From assembly GCF_000004195.4 (NCBI RefSeq), contig NC_030682.2, positions 133,692,234-133,756,233 on the forward strand: a DNA stretch of 64,000 nucleotides, read 5' to 3'. Positions 1-10,461 of this stretch are shown here, piece after piece. The stretch comes from Xenopus tropicalis (lineage: Eukaryota > Chordata > Amphibia > Anura > Pipidae). The notes under the pieces are model-generated. The model saw only the letters and a list, made by a program, of their open reading frames with translations. It did not search any database and was not told the DNA's origin. The position numbers and the translations under genes were made by a program. How positions within the stretch are numbered: position 1 is the first letter of the stretch; the number at the start of each line of letters is the position of its first letter.

Positions 1-1735
1 TGTTTCACGCTGCCTTCACACATCTTTATGGATACAACTCCAAAGTTTCTGACAGGTTTTGCTGCAATTCTTAATGGCTACAAGTTAGAAAAATGTTGTT
101 TCTCTGTCTGATGGCAATGTGCCTATGGGTGAATTAACTCAGGTTTAATGTGAAGTTGGTTTAAACATATGGCTCCCTCCTCAACACCCAAAGAGTGTAT
201 GAGTAGGTACAAACTGAGAGAACCTGCAGCTACTGCTTATATTTAGGCCATAAGCCAAGTCTAATTATCACATATATGGCAGGTCAACCAGTATGAGTGC
301 ATGGACATCTCAATAAAACACTTTCTTTGGTTCTTTTTGATCAGGTGAAAACGGTTAACTCTACAGAACTAATGAGTGAACACCTTTCATATAAAGTAGG
401 ACATTTGCTTAGGATATTGTTTATTTGCAGGTTCTGGTTGGAGAGATACAAACTGTTAATGTGAAAAATAAATTAGTGGTGTTACCAAAATCTTTAAATT
501 AGCCAGACTTTCAGAAAGGAACTAAGGTGAATAACGTATAAGGGATTATGTATTTTCCATTTGCTTTATTTCCCCAAAAATTCCCAAAGAACAAAGGCAT
601 AAGCAGCAGTTCTGGGCATTTGATCATCCAAGCATTGGCTGAAAACATCAGCACAGCGATGGATTGTGCCCAGAAAATGCATGCTGAAACATACAACCCA
701 CCCTGCATGCACAGTGAGAGGAGGACTGCACTTGCACTATCAATACGCACACATGTTGCAAAAAGGGGGCTGAGCTAGTACGTTCCCAGAAAATGCCGAT
801 TGTGCCATCAGCCTAAGGCTGATACACAAACTTCTGTACACAGTTTCAGGCAAAAATAGGCTGTGTGTGCCTTCACCCAAGTATATTCAATGCACCTGGG
901 TGCAGACTCCAATCTAGAAGCCACTGAAGAGATGGCATTGCTGGTTCCCATAGAAACTCAGCTGTAGCTGTCTGCTTCAGTTTTTCTCTCCTAACCTCCT
1001 CTCCTGAGCTCAGCTCAAACAAAGCAGAACTTTTATCAGAGACAGTTCTCCCTGTGTGAGCCTGTATTCTTGATGAAATGTATGCTGAATAAGGGTCTGT
1101 GTGTGTATGCTGTTTGCATATTTAAATGTAACTGATTATGTACCAGAGGAAAAATGGCCACCCAGTGAAAGCTACTATTTGCTTTAGGAAAATGTGATGG
1201 TGCTAGCAATCGGAGGGGATATATGCAGTACAAATAATGCCATTTGGGTGGGGGAGATCTGCCCAGCTGATATACATTGTAGGCAAATGTATCCTTTACA
1301 TGTCCTTTTAATAAGCAGGGTGTAATCTCAACAAGTGTTTTTTGGCTAATGATCTGCTGCCTTCTATCTTCTCTGTGTAAGCTGGCAGCCACAGTATCCG
1401 ATCATGTGGATTTTGGTGCAGAAATGTCTGCATTTCTACAGCAAAATCCACTGTGTGCGCTTATGTGCTGATCCCGTGCCTGTCAGCACCCATGCATAGA
1501 AAGGACAAGGCAGCAGTGGACTGGATTTTCTGTTCTGGCATAAATACACCAGCGAAGAAAACGATCCGTGCGCCATTAGCCTAAATGGGATTCCTTATGG
1601 ACTTTACAAAGATATAATAATAAGACACTGCCCTGTGCTAAGCACTTGCACTCACCCACAAAATTGGAAGTTACAGCAGCCTGCTAAATGAATAATTCAT
1701 ATAAACTGTAATGAAAATATTAAAACTAGTCATAC
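1..1735 (-). other. eif3e: eif3e intron 4, partial
   Basis: AT-rich intron sequence upstream (on +) of exon 4. I see no exon, RNA gene or clear transposon. Short open frames here have no recognisable similarity. Confidence 0.75.
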
Positions 1736-1778
1736 CCCATGTTTTTCAGCGAGGTGATCAAACAGCATTCGGCCATCT
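1736..1778 (-). CDS. eif3e: eif3e exon 4 (end of residue 109 to 123)
   Basis: Completes Arg109, then [14 protein letters not shown], ending phase 0 before donor GTATGA. Acceptor is ttaacag. At 43 nt it is short and easily missed by gene finders; the match to the family and the phase agreement with exon 3 support it. Confidence 0.93.
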
Positions 1779-4700
1779 CTGTTAAAAAATAAATAAATAA
1801 AAGACATTTATATTCGTTTATGTTGTAGAGTTAATAACCATTCCAGCAGCACATTATAGGTAGCGGGTTTTATTTGATTTTTGTTTTGGTTATAAGGTTT
1901 ATATAGACAGGAGAATGAAATCACATCTCTAAATATACCTTGTAAACAGATACACACAGGGCTGAAATGCAGAGATGAAGGCTTATGCTCATTTCATGGA
2001 GAATTCCACCTGGTCTTTTCATTTGGGATTTCTCTGCATAGCCACTAAAAGCCTAAAATCTCATTAGCAAACTTTACAAGGTAAAATTCCAGCAACTCAC
2101 ACAGCTGCCAATGAGCTTTACTTGCCTAAAACAGAAATAGGAATGACTTCCATTACATAAAACCTTGCCCTCCAGCACTTAAAAAAAAGCAATTACTACT
2201 TCAGGACAGTTGTTATTACTGTGCATTCTGCAACAAAGTAGTAATAAAAGCAATATCCAAGAGAGAAAAAAAAATCATGGTGAGAAAGCCCAAAACACAT
2301 GATACTGTAGTCCAGTGAAAGGCATTTTCAAACAAACATGTGCCTGGTATCAGTCAGTGTACAGATACAATTATCTGCCATTTTAATTGGATTGGTTTTA
2401 CCTTTATCTTCTGTTAAAAAAAAAAAAAATACCCACACTGGCCTGGGGGTACTTTACCCACTGTGCTTTGGACTGCTGTCTTCAGTGACTTCCTAGTGAT
2501 CCCTTTCAACTCTCCAGAACCCATTGATCCTGTTGTCATACAGACTCCAAAAAGCTATGTTTTTCTATAAATCTATCTATATCCCCTGTGTAGCTAACAA
2601 AGTTCTTTGTTGTGACCTCCCTAAGCCAATAAGGTTAAAAAAAATATGAAAACATGGTAGTAACAGTCACTCTCCTATACACACAGCATAGGGCATAAAT
2701 CTTCACCCTCAAATCTCATCATACTTTGCCATCACTCTGCACTCCATGACATATTGCTTCACCTAGGGCAGCCAGACCTGCAGTTTGGGAACCACTGAAA
2801 GTCTAGAAGCAATTGCCTCACAGTATAAGTGAAATAAAATTTTATTGGGCTAACAAATAAGATGCATCATTTGCACATGTGATTTCCAAGCAGACGTCAT
2901 AACATAATCATAGCCAAGATATCAGGTCAGGAAGGCCCCATAGACATGACAATCTGATAACTGGGTCTGGAGGGGCCAAGTGGGCAGCTTTTCTCAGCCT
3001 GTGTACGGTACATTTTACTATTGTTCTCTTTTTCAATAGGTTGCTTTGTTTGTATGCAGTGAACACTAAGCCCAGAGTATTCAATCATTTACTACCACAC
3101 AAAAGAAACATATGCCAAACTACCCTAAATGAATGCATTTAAATAACAGGTTTCTGTATAATTCTATTAAAATTAATTCACGATGTGCAGTCTGGGAACA
3201 CCCTATATTTAGTGAGAAATGGTTTATGTAAATGCAGTTCTGTTTATGTGTTGGCCAATACTTATTCCTAAAGAATCAAGCAAAATTTGACAGACTGAAC
3301 AGAAATATATTCAGGAACAAATTCCGTTTGCACACACTTGAAAAATTATTTAAAGGAGAAGGAAAGTTATAATTGCTAAGGAGCAATTATAATCAATTAT
3401 CACTGATACCCTCAGCTAGTGCTCCTGTTAGCAGAATACTGCACTGGCCAGGTGTACTTTTGTGTGAGCACACAAAGCAATCTTCTTCTGCTTCTTCCTT
3501 CTTGCTGCCATGGGAGCATGCCCAGTAGAGAGAAAAGATGAACTTTAAGCAAACGCCAGCTGTTCACTGTACTGCACATACATCAGCACAGGGCAACAGA
3601 AGAAAGAAAAAGCGTAAGAATTGTTCTGTGGTGCTTGCACAAAAGTACCCCGGGTTGGTGCAGTTTTTTTGCTAATAGGAGCACTGGCTTGGGGTATGAG
3701 GTAAGATATTAACATGAGAGGTGCCTTACATTTGGCACCCCCCTTTTTTTTTTTTTTTTAACTTTCCTTCTCTTTTAAGAGATTGCTGCAGCAACCCGTA
3801 TCTGCCAGGCAAACTGGCTGAAGGGTTCAGCAATTCATTCTGTCAGTTGCAACTTCTGACAAATTGCATAAATTAAGCCCAAGTCAAAAGCAAATTTACT
3901 TCCACTGATTTTAAACAAGACCAAATTGTGCATGGCCAGTATATTACCTGGTGGACTGCATCTGGCGAGTGGTCTCGGGATCCTCAAACATTTTAACAAT
4001 GGGCTCAGTTTCTGCCTGCAGCTGCTTCAGTTGGGCAACAACTGTGGTCCTCTTTTCCCTCAGAGCTGAACAGAAACAGAAGGAAATTTAAAAACAATCA
4101 GTTATGGTTTTTGAAAATTATCCAGGTTGAATCAAATAAAAATAATGCTGGGCATGAGAAAGTTCCTTATAAAACATATTGTACATTATATTCTTTCATT
4201 CCATGATAAACTGTTACACTGGAAACAATGGCTTATACAGCTTTTTACTTCTGCAGAGGAAGCAATAAGGAACCTCTTATAACTGTTAAATAAAAATACT
4301 TATGTTTGTGACATAAGCTATGCTTCACTTGTATTGTAATACATGAATAAAGAGGACAAGAATCCTAAATACTATACTCTTACCATAAAAAGATATAGAT
4401 CATGATATAACAAATCTTCATTTATAAGCTCATGGGTAGTCTAGTCTGCCCTGGTAACCTAAGCACATTTATTTCCATACCATATCGGAAAATGTGAAAT
4501 TGTTATATATATATTTATATTAAAAAAAATAATATACAGCAAATGTTTGTTCTGTTTTTTATCCCTTCAACATTTGATGATGTCTCTTCCTTCTTGCAGG
4601 TACAACTCAGAGTTTAATAGTGGTCAGTGGGTAGGGTTGCAAGTAAAGCAGTTGCATGTCAGGTAGCAGGTCCAGGTTGAGTACGGGTTTAAAAAGTTAG

Positions 4701-7056
4701 ACCCACGCAGGAGTCTAGCCTAGCGCTTCCGTTTCAATGAATTAGAGCTGCAGGGGATGATCGCATTTCAATATGCTGGGATACAATGCACATCATGCAA
4801 CATAAGCCTTGGATAACTATTAGGATCCAGCTTTACTTAAATTAAAAGTAGAAGTTCTGATTCATTGGTCAAATGTTGTTATATTCAGCTTCTAGAGGAC
4901 GCACAGTTGCATATTGTGCAAAAGGTTAGCCACATGGATTGTCAGATATGTATTTGTTCAGGACAAATCTGCCTGAAAAGCTCCTCCAACTTCCCCATCT
5001 TCCTCCACCCACTAGGAACAGATGACAGCAATTACAATTTTCAGTTTGGCTCAGCATACCTGGAATGTCAGTAAGACTGTCAGCTGTCAAACTGCCCAAC
5101 CAAATAAAAGTAAATGTGGAAGTAAAAATACACTGGGGTAGGCATATTGGTTGGCCATAACTTTTTTACCTATTTACAACAAAATATAAATAAAAGTCAT
5201 AACAATGGCAACAAATCCTGCATTTGTGGCATGTAAAAACATTAAAATTTACCGTGAGGGATTTCTTTATCTGCATATAGGTTCTTGTATACGTCCATGG
5301 CAAAGTCAACCATGTTGGTATCACTGAGGAGGTCCAGCTTCCCCTGAAATAACTCCTTCTCATTGTAAATCTGCAAAATACAAAAAATATCAACTAAGAC
5401 TCTCTGCTGTAGGATTTTCATTTTTATTAATTCTGGATCCCATGCTTTGAGTACACAGACTTTATTATTTTGGGGCTCTGTATGAGCCCAAGAAGTGAAC
5501 AGATCCACCATCTTCTTTACGAACTGATTCAAAACGCTTCTGTCAGTTACCTCAGTGACCAACTCACAATATAATGTATATGTTTAAGTCATAATGCAAG
5601 GCTAAGTTGCAATTAAACCAAACTCACATTACATCGCAGCCCAGAAACCTGTGCAATTTAAAATGGATTTTTATAATCACTCCTGTAGCCTCAATTTTTG
5701 GTCGATGATTTGAGAAGACCCCTAAGCTTAGCATCTCAATACCTGTTCAGAGTATACTGAGCATTTGCAGTGTCACTGGCAAGATGGGGGGCTCCTATGA
5801 CAACATAGAAAGCCTGGATCATTACTGTTATAGAGATGTTGAACCTTTAGGCTGGTGATGTACATCTAGTATATAAATCACAGAATTTCTTCCCACATTT
5901 GTCTTTATTTCTCTTTTAAACTAGGGACCCCTGGCAAGAAGGAAGATATGTTGTTCCCTTTAAGTTAAGTGGATTATTGACAGCTGACCGGCAACCCTCC
6001 AACTGCCGAGTGCTGGATGTACATCCCTGAGATTATAATATATATATTTTACACCAAGGACCTGTTATTTGTACTTTTATCACGTACTAACTTGGGGGTC
6101 AAGGGAAAACGCTCTTTAGGGCAATGGCACATGGGGAAGATTCCTAGTGTTTTGTTGTCCCCGCAATTTACAGCTTGACAGCAGCAAAACACAAGTGCAA
6201 TTCTTGCCTTACTTTAATGGTTAATTTCCAGGATACTGTGAGGCAACAACCCACAAGGACCAATCAGAGATTAGCTTTTATCAGCCAGCTGCAGTTATCA
6301 CTTAGCAAGCAAACATGTGATGTGGCCCCACTGTGGCCCAACAACAGCTGGAGGGCCCCACTGTGGCCCAACAACAGCTGGAGGGCCCCACTGTGGCCCA
6401 ACAACAGCTGGAGGGCCCCACTGTGGCCCAACAACAGCTGGAGGGCCCCACTGTGGCCCAACAACAGCTGGAGGGCCCCACTGTGGCCCAACAACAGCTG
6501 GAGGGCCCAACAACAGCTGGAGGGCCCCACTGTGGCCCAAAAACAGCTGGAGGGCCCAACAACAGCTGGAGGGCCCCACTGTGGCCCAACAACAGCTGGA
6601 GGGCCCCACTGTGGCCCAACAACAGCTGGAGGGCCCCACTGTGGCCCAACAACAGCTGGAGGGCCCCACTGTGGCCCAACAACAGCTGGAGGGTTCCATT
6701 CTGGCCTAACAACAGCTGAGGGGTTCTATTATAGCCTAACAGCTGGAGGGTTCCAATGCAGTGTTACAACTAGAGGGTATAGGCAACAAGTCTGATATAA
6801 AGGCCCCAGCCTTCCTGCACCCCCAGGACTCACTCGCTGTAAATGAGGCCCAAGGTACAGCATGGCGGTGCCCCAGTCATCCCCAGACCCTAAAGCACAG
6901 GCCCTTCCCTACAGATGCCGCTTCCCTTGGCCAATTATTAATCCTCTGTCCGAACGGGTGTTTTACCTCTTTGACGGATAGAAATTCAAGGAGAGGGAAG
7001 ACCAAATGCCGGTCCAAGAAGTGGGCGATCTTCGTGGTTAAGTCGTACTCCGCCAT
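1736..7056 (-). CDS. eif3e: eif3e, 5' portion: exons 1-4 of translation initiation factor 3 subunit E (gene continues beyond left edge)
   Basis: eIF3e (INT6) is a PCI-domain subunit of the eIF3 complex, which assembles on the 40S ribosome and helps recruit mRNA. Four minus-strand exons were read by eye: 6967-7056, 5253-5370, 3948-4065 and 1736-1778. They splice in frame (GT-AG at every junction; exon lengths 90, 118, 118 and 43 nt) into residues 1-123 of a protein that is about 445 residues in vertebrates. The start [18 protein letters not shown] and the later segments [12 protein letters not shown] and ETTRQMQST are characteristic of the family. This part is the N-terminal helical region; the C-terminal PCI domain is outside the window. 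No frameshift or internal stop was seen, so the gene looks functional. Introns are 1596, 1187 and 2169 bp. Confidence 0.96.
1779..3348 (-). other. eif3e: eif3e intron 3, part without recognised features
   Basis: Non-coding intron with short A-runs only; nothing else recognised. The rest of the intron holds a MITE (3349-3778). Confidence 0.7.
3349..3778. mobile_element. TTAA-type MITE in eif3e intron 3
   Basis: Left end TTTAAAGGAGAAGGAAAG and an inverted match at the right end (actttccttctcttttaa) bound about 430 bp with no coding capacity. A T-run lies just inside the right end. The TTAAAGG termini and TTAA target fit the Xenopus T2 MITE type as I recall it; other members of this window's family lie at 23.37/27.05, 45.86, 53.06 and 54.72 kb. 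Confidence 0.8.
3948..4065 (-). CDS. eif3e: eif3e exon 3 (residues 70-109, both ends split codons)
   Basis: Starts with CT completing Ala70, then [16 protein letters not shown], and ends QMQST plus two bases of an Arg codon. Acceptor ctgttcag, donor GTAATA. Confidence 0.96.
4066..5252 (-). other. eif3e: eif3e intron 2
   Basis: Between exons 3 and 2. AT-rich, with an AT-dinucleotide stretch near 4503-4535. No other feature recognised. Confidence 0.8.
5253..5370 (-). CDS. eif3e: eif3e exon 2 (residues 31-69 plus first base of 70)
   Basis: Begins [17 protein letters not shown] and ends ...LYADKEIPH plus one base of an Ala codon. Acceptor is ttttgcag, donor GTAAAT. The open frame runs on into intron 1 on the upstream side, but those residues are not eIF3e. 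Confidence 0.96.
5371..6317 (-). other. eif3e: eif3e intron 1, 3' part
   Basis: Mostly unique-looking intron sequence. At about 6118 a motif close to GGGCAATGGCACATGGGGA resembles the end of the hairpin MITE at 7728-7994 and may be a truncated relative; no partner end was found. Confidence 0.55.
6318..6775. repeat. 30-bp minisatellite in eif3e intron 1
   Basis: Tandem copies of a 30-bp unit built on CAACAGCTGGAGGGCCCCA and CTGTGGCCCA. Six perfect units run from 6331 to about 6510, then 18-bp short forms alternate with full units, and three or four degenerate units close the array near 6775. Because the unit is 30 bp and lacks stops, several frames on both strands are open and give decapeptide-repeat ORFs. 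These are artefacts of the repeat inside an intron. Confidence 0.95.
6967..7056 (-). CDS. eif3e: eif3e exon 1, coding part (residues 1-30)
   Basis: Reads [12 protein letters not shown]... to ...LEFLSVKE (30 codons, phase 0 end), followed by donor GTAAAA. The start codon at 7056-7054 has a G at -3 and G at +4, a good vertebrate context. The open frame extends upstream to another ATG near 7101, but the family starts at MAEYDL, so the downstream ATG is chosen. Confidence 0.96.
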
Positions 7057-7300
7057 TGCTAGAGCCGGCGTGAGGGGAAAAGGGATGGAAGCGCGCCGCA
7101 ACTTTATTAAACAAAGACAAAACGGACAAACGCACAGACAGGCTTCAGGGAAACAGGCTTCAGGCTTGGGGGCGGGGCTCGGACAACTCCAACTGGGAGG
7201 GGGGCGGTGTTTCAGAGACCGGCAACGCTGAGGGAAATGGCTACTGGGAGGCGGGCTTACTGGTCTCTAGGCAACGCTGAAGGGCGTGGCTTGCGCAATA
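7057..7300 (-). promoter_or_regulatory. eif3e: eif3e 5' UTR and CpG-rich proximal promoter
   Basis: CpG and GC content rise sharply just upstream of the eif3e ATG compared with the AT-rich surroundings. GC-box-like motifs (ggggcgggg near 7170, gggcggt 7202, ggcggg 7250, gggcgtgg 7282) are present and there is no TATA box at an obvious distance. On the minus strand a pyrimidine tract (CCCTTTTCCCCTC) lies about 15-30 nt before the ATG, which could be a TOP-like 5' end; several eIF3 mRNAs are reported as TOP mRNAs. The transcription start cannot be fixed from sequence alone. Confidence 0.65.
7192..7283. repeat. Diverged ~50-bp tandem duplication in the eif3e promoter
   Basis: Copies at 7192-7234 and 7242-7283 both begin ACTGGGAGG, carry a GC-box-like run, and end with GGCAACGCTGA followed by GGG. 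Each copy thus carries a GC box and an RFX-like half-site (GGCAAC). The second has GTCTCT A GGCAAC, close to a spaced X-box. Confidence 0.65.
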
Positions 7301-7673
7301 GATACGGAAACATCTGTCAAATACAGTGGCACTATCTCCTGTGTAGTACTAATGAAATCACTTGTGAGGTGATGAGGGCAGAGTAGCACGGTCTCCTGCC
7401 TTTCCCTCACTTGCTGCAGCCCTGGGTGGGGAAACGTTTCCTGTCTGTAGAATAGTGTCATACTGACAGTTCCTGTGGAAACTTATTATGGCTCATTTAC
7501 TAATATAAGAAAAGTGACAATTACAGGGCAGACAATATAAATAACTGCAAATCCTGTCTAATGTTGGACTGGGGTACCTGGGAGCCTCAAGATAACCTCA
7601 CCCAGGGGGCCCACCAAGCTGCTGCACTCACCCCCTCCTATGTACATAAACAAGCAGAGTTGTCTTGTATATC
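7301..7673. other. Intergenic, no feature recognised
   Basis: Upstream flank of eif3e. A fragment ggctcatttactaa near 7490 resembles a MITE end but has no partner. Confidence 0.6.
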
Positions 7674-8136
7674 TGCATTTATAAAGCGTTGCTTATGTAC
7701 GCAGCGCTGTACAGTAGAATACAGTAAGGGCTCTGGCACACGGGGAGATTAGTCCGGCGAAAGTGTAAGTCGCCGGTGGGATGGCACACGCGGCGGCGCG
7801 ATTTGGCAAATCTCCGAAGTTGCCTCGTGAGGCTTTTTTGGCGATTTGCCGAAATCGCGCCGCCGCGTGTGCCATCCCACCGGCGACTTTCACTTTCGCC
7901 GGTGGGATGGCAGGTGATGGCAACTCTGGGAGATTAGCGCCTGCGAACAGGGAGATTTGTCGCGGGCGACTAATCTCCCCGTGTGCCAGAGCCCTAATAC
8001 AAACAGGGTTATTAAGTTAATAATAGATAAATACAAAGTATAACAATAAATACAGATAAATACAGTTGCAATAAGTTAAGAGTCAAAGACACAAGAGGAT
8101 GGAGGTCCCTGCCCCGTAGAGCTTACAGTCTAGTCT
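7674..8136 (-). mobile_element. L2-type LINE 3' tail fragment, split by a MITE
   Basis: The two flanks (7674-7727 and 7995-8136) read, on the minus strand, as the 3' part of an L2-like LINE: TGTAAGCTCTACGGGGCAGG, then GCGCTGC...GCTTTATAAA. Removing the MITE at 7728-7994 leaves one TAA and a continuous tail. Non-coding, 5' truncated. Confidence 0.7.
7728..7994. mobile_element. Palindromic MITE nested in the L2 tail, TAA target duplication
   Basis: Termini GGGCTCTGGCACACGGGGAG and its inverted copy at 7975-7994 bound 267 bp that folds on itself: the gcgatttggc arm near 7798 and its complement near 7850 flank a short loop. Direct TAA copies (7725-7727, 7995-7997) fit a 3-bp target duplication, as in PIF/Harbinger elements; the superfamily is inference. 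No coding capacity. Confidence 0.85.
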
Positions 8137-8321
8137 TTAGGTTAGGTGATAGTGAGGCTTGAGGGCCCAAAAATACACTTTGCCACATAATATACCAGAC
8201 ATACCAAGACCACTACAGAAAATAAATTATTTGCACATTAAAACTTGATGGGAGCACCACAACACCGGATTAGCCTTCACTCATAAATACTGTTTGAGAG
8301 AGATCATTGGTGCAAGGGAAC

Positions 8322-8771
8322 CAGTGTCGGACTGGCCCAGCAGGATACCAGTAAAACTCCCGGTGGGCCCAGGTGTCGGTGGGCCCAGGTGTCAGTGGGC
8401 CCTCCTGCTACTGACCTTTTGGCCAGTTTCATGGTCATTCCCTATTTTTGAATGGGAACAAAGAGGAGAAATAGACAGAAGAATATATGCTAGCATGTAC
8501 ATAAAAGAGACTAGGATAATAAATAGGTTGGGTGAGGAAAGGAGGAAAATCAGTTTGGAAAGTGGGCCTAGGGTCTAAATATATCTGTAGTAATTCAGAA
8601 TTGAGAAAACCAGTTGGATAACTGGCGAAATGTCTTCAAGAAAAACACAGCAAGTCCAGTTGGTTTGACTTATTACTAGAGATATACCATGACCTGGATG
8701 AATGAGAACCCTCACAAACACCTAGGGTCTAAGGATTTCTGGAGGGCCCCTGGGTTCCCAGTCCGACACTG
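8322..8771. mobile_element. hAT-type non-autonomous element with perfect 8-bp TSD
   Basis: Terminal inverted repeats CAGTGTCGGACTGG and ccagtccgacactg, flanked by AAGGGAAC on both sides (8314-8321 and 8772-8779). The 450-bp interior has no transposase. A short internal tandem (ggtgggcccaggtgtc) lies near 8360-8400. Confidence 0.92.
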
Positions 8772-8779
8772 AAGGGAAC

Positions 8780-9946
8780 CTAGGAATTACATCCAACCTG
8801 GACAATGGCGAAAGTTCCAGGATTTCACTATTGTGTTGCATCCATAGGCACCAAGCAGATATATACATAGACTGACCTACAGCTAATGTAAGACTTAGTG
8901 GATTCGCTGCTGGTGTAAAAGTATTCATACAGGCACTTCTGTGAGGGGTTCTCCAACCATTTGTGTTTGTGATCAGTAAGCTTAATATGATGTAGACGTT
9001 GATATTCTGAGACAATTGGTGCAATTGGTCTTCATTTTGTATTTTTTCTGAGTTGTACGGCTCTAGCAGGTTGTACTTTGCATGAATGGGTGAGAAGAAT
9101 TGTGAAAAAAAAAGAATTTTATTTATTGGGGGTTAAAAGCACGGTCACAACTCCTGGACTCCCGTCTCAGTGTGGTGCCATGCTGTGACTGCTACGTCAG
9201 CAGTGCGTGCCACGGTCAGACACGCAGGCTGACCTCAGTAGCTTGGTTCCCGGGCCGTCCTTACCTCATCCAGCGCGTGGGATGACACTATCCATCACCC
9301 AGACTGGTTGTATTTGTTTGGCCATTGTGCTTGGCAGCACAACAACCCCTAACATGGGACACTGGGATTGTGTCCCATCTACCACATGACATTCCCTGTC
9401 ACAGCATGGCATCACCCTGCCATCCAGGCGAGTGGTATTTATACTCCTGAATTCACATATATGTGTATTCACATATTTTAAAAAACAATACTCAAGGCAA
9501 CCTTAAAAATTATAGTTGCTCTTGTGCTAGAAGCAGTCTTTTTTTCTGTTTTCTTATGATATCACTTACAATGATGTACCATGCCCTGCAGGTTGCATCT
9601 TGAGGTGCAGTTTTTTGTGCTCCTGGAATGGAGCAAAAAAGAGTTGTGCCCCACTTTGAATGCAGCCCTGGTACCATTTAGTGGCACTACATCTAGTATT
9701 GGTGGGCTGCATGAGGGCTTCCCCTGGAATGTTACCTAGGGAGCAGTTGGTGGTAAAAGGTGGCAAGGAACTATGTGTAGCCTGTTGCAGGCATTATACA
9801 GAGGGCTCCCTTGTGGTCAGTAGCCTTGTACTGTGCATTTTGGACTGGATTTTTAATCACGCACCAGACTGCTGGCAAGGCCATATTGAGGCCCAATATC
9901 AGACCTTTTATTGCTCTTAGGGCAGTGATCTATGAGGCCTGTCATG
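8780..9946. other. Intergenic, no gene recognised
   Basis: No coding similarity, RNA gene or bounded transposon seen. Short ORFs up to about 100 codons have no recognisable content. Confidence 0.6.
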
Positions 9947-9954
9947 GTCTATGC

Positions 9955-10259
9955 CAGGGATCCGCAATCTTTTTTAACCGTGAGCCACATTCAAATGGAA
10001 AAAGTTTTGGAGAGCAACACAAGCATGAAAAAAGTTCCTAGTGCCAATGAGAGCTATAATTGCCTATTTGATAGCCCCTATGTTGACTGGCAGCCTACAG
10101 AAGGCTCTGTTTGGCAAATTACACTGGGTTTTTAGGCAACCAAAACTTGCCTCCTAACCAGAAATTCAAAAATGAGCACCTGCTTTGAGGACACTGGGAG
10201 CAACATCCAAAAGGTTGGTGAGCAACATTTACTTACGAGCCACTGGTTGGGGATCACTG
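9955..10259. mobile_element. hAT-type MITE with perfect 8-bp TSD
   Basis: Left end CAGGGATCCGCAATC and right end GGTTGGGGATCACTG are inverted and imperfect. GTCTATGC flanks both sides (9947-9954, 10260-10267). It is related in sequence to the element at 60615-60899: both contain gtgagccaca, gagcaaca and gagccactggttgggg. Confidence 0.92.
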
Positions 10260-10332
10260 GTCTATGCCGTGTTCTATCCAGAACCGTATTGTAAATGGCA
10301 CCTCTGTTTTCCATAGTGGGTAGTGCACATAG

Positions 10333-10461
10333 TCTCTGGAAAACAGAGTGACTTAAAGTCCCAGAATTCTTCACATCTCTGGAAAGCAGAGGGCCTTCAA
10401 GTCCCAGAATTCTTCACATCTCTGGAAAGCAGAGGGACTTCAAGTCCCAGAATTCTTTACT
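10333..10461. repeat. 43-bp tandem repeat, three copies
   Basis: TCTCTGGAAA recurs at 10333, 10376 and 10419; each unit also contains AAGTCCCAGAATTCTT. It lies about 70 bp to the right of the hAT element. Confidence 0.9.

Noticed and set aside
5371..5562. Extension of the eif3e exon 2 frame upstream
   Set aside because: The acceptor ttttgcag at 5371 and family homology both place the exon start at 5370; the upstream residues are intron.
6175..6795. Open frames on both strands encoding decapeptide repeats
   Set aside because: They are produced by a stop-free 30-bp tandem unit in eif3e intron 1; all phases are open at once, which is typical of a minisatellite rather than a protein.
7057..7101. 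Upstream in-frame ATG for eif3e, adding 15 residues
   Set aside because: The eIF3e family begins at MAEYDL and the 7056 ATG has a good context.
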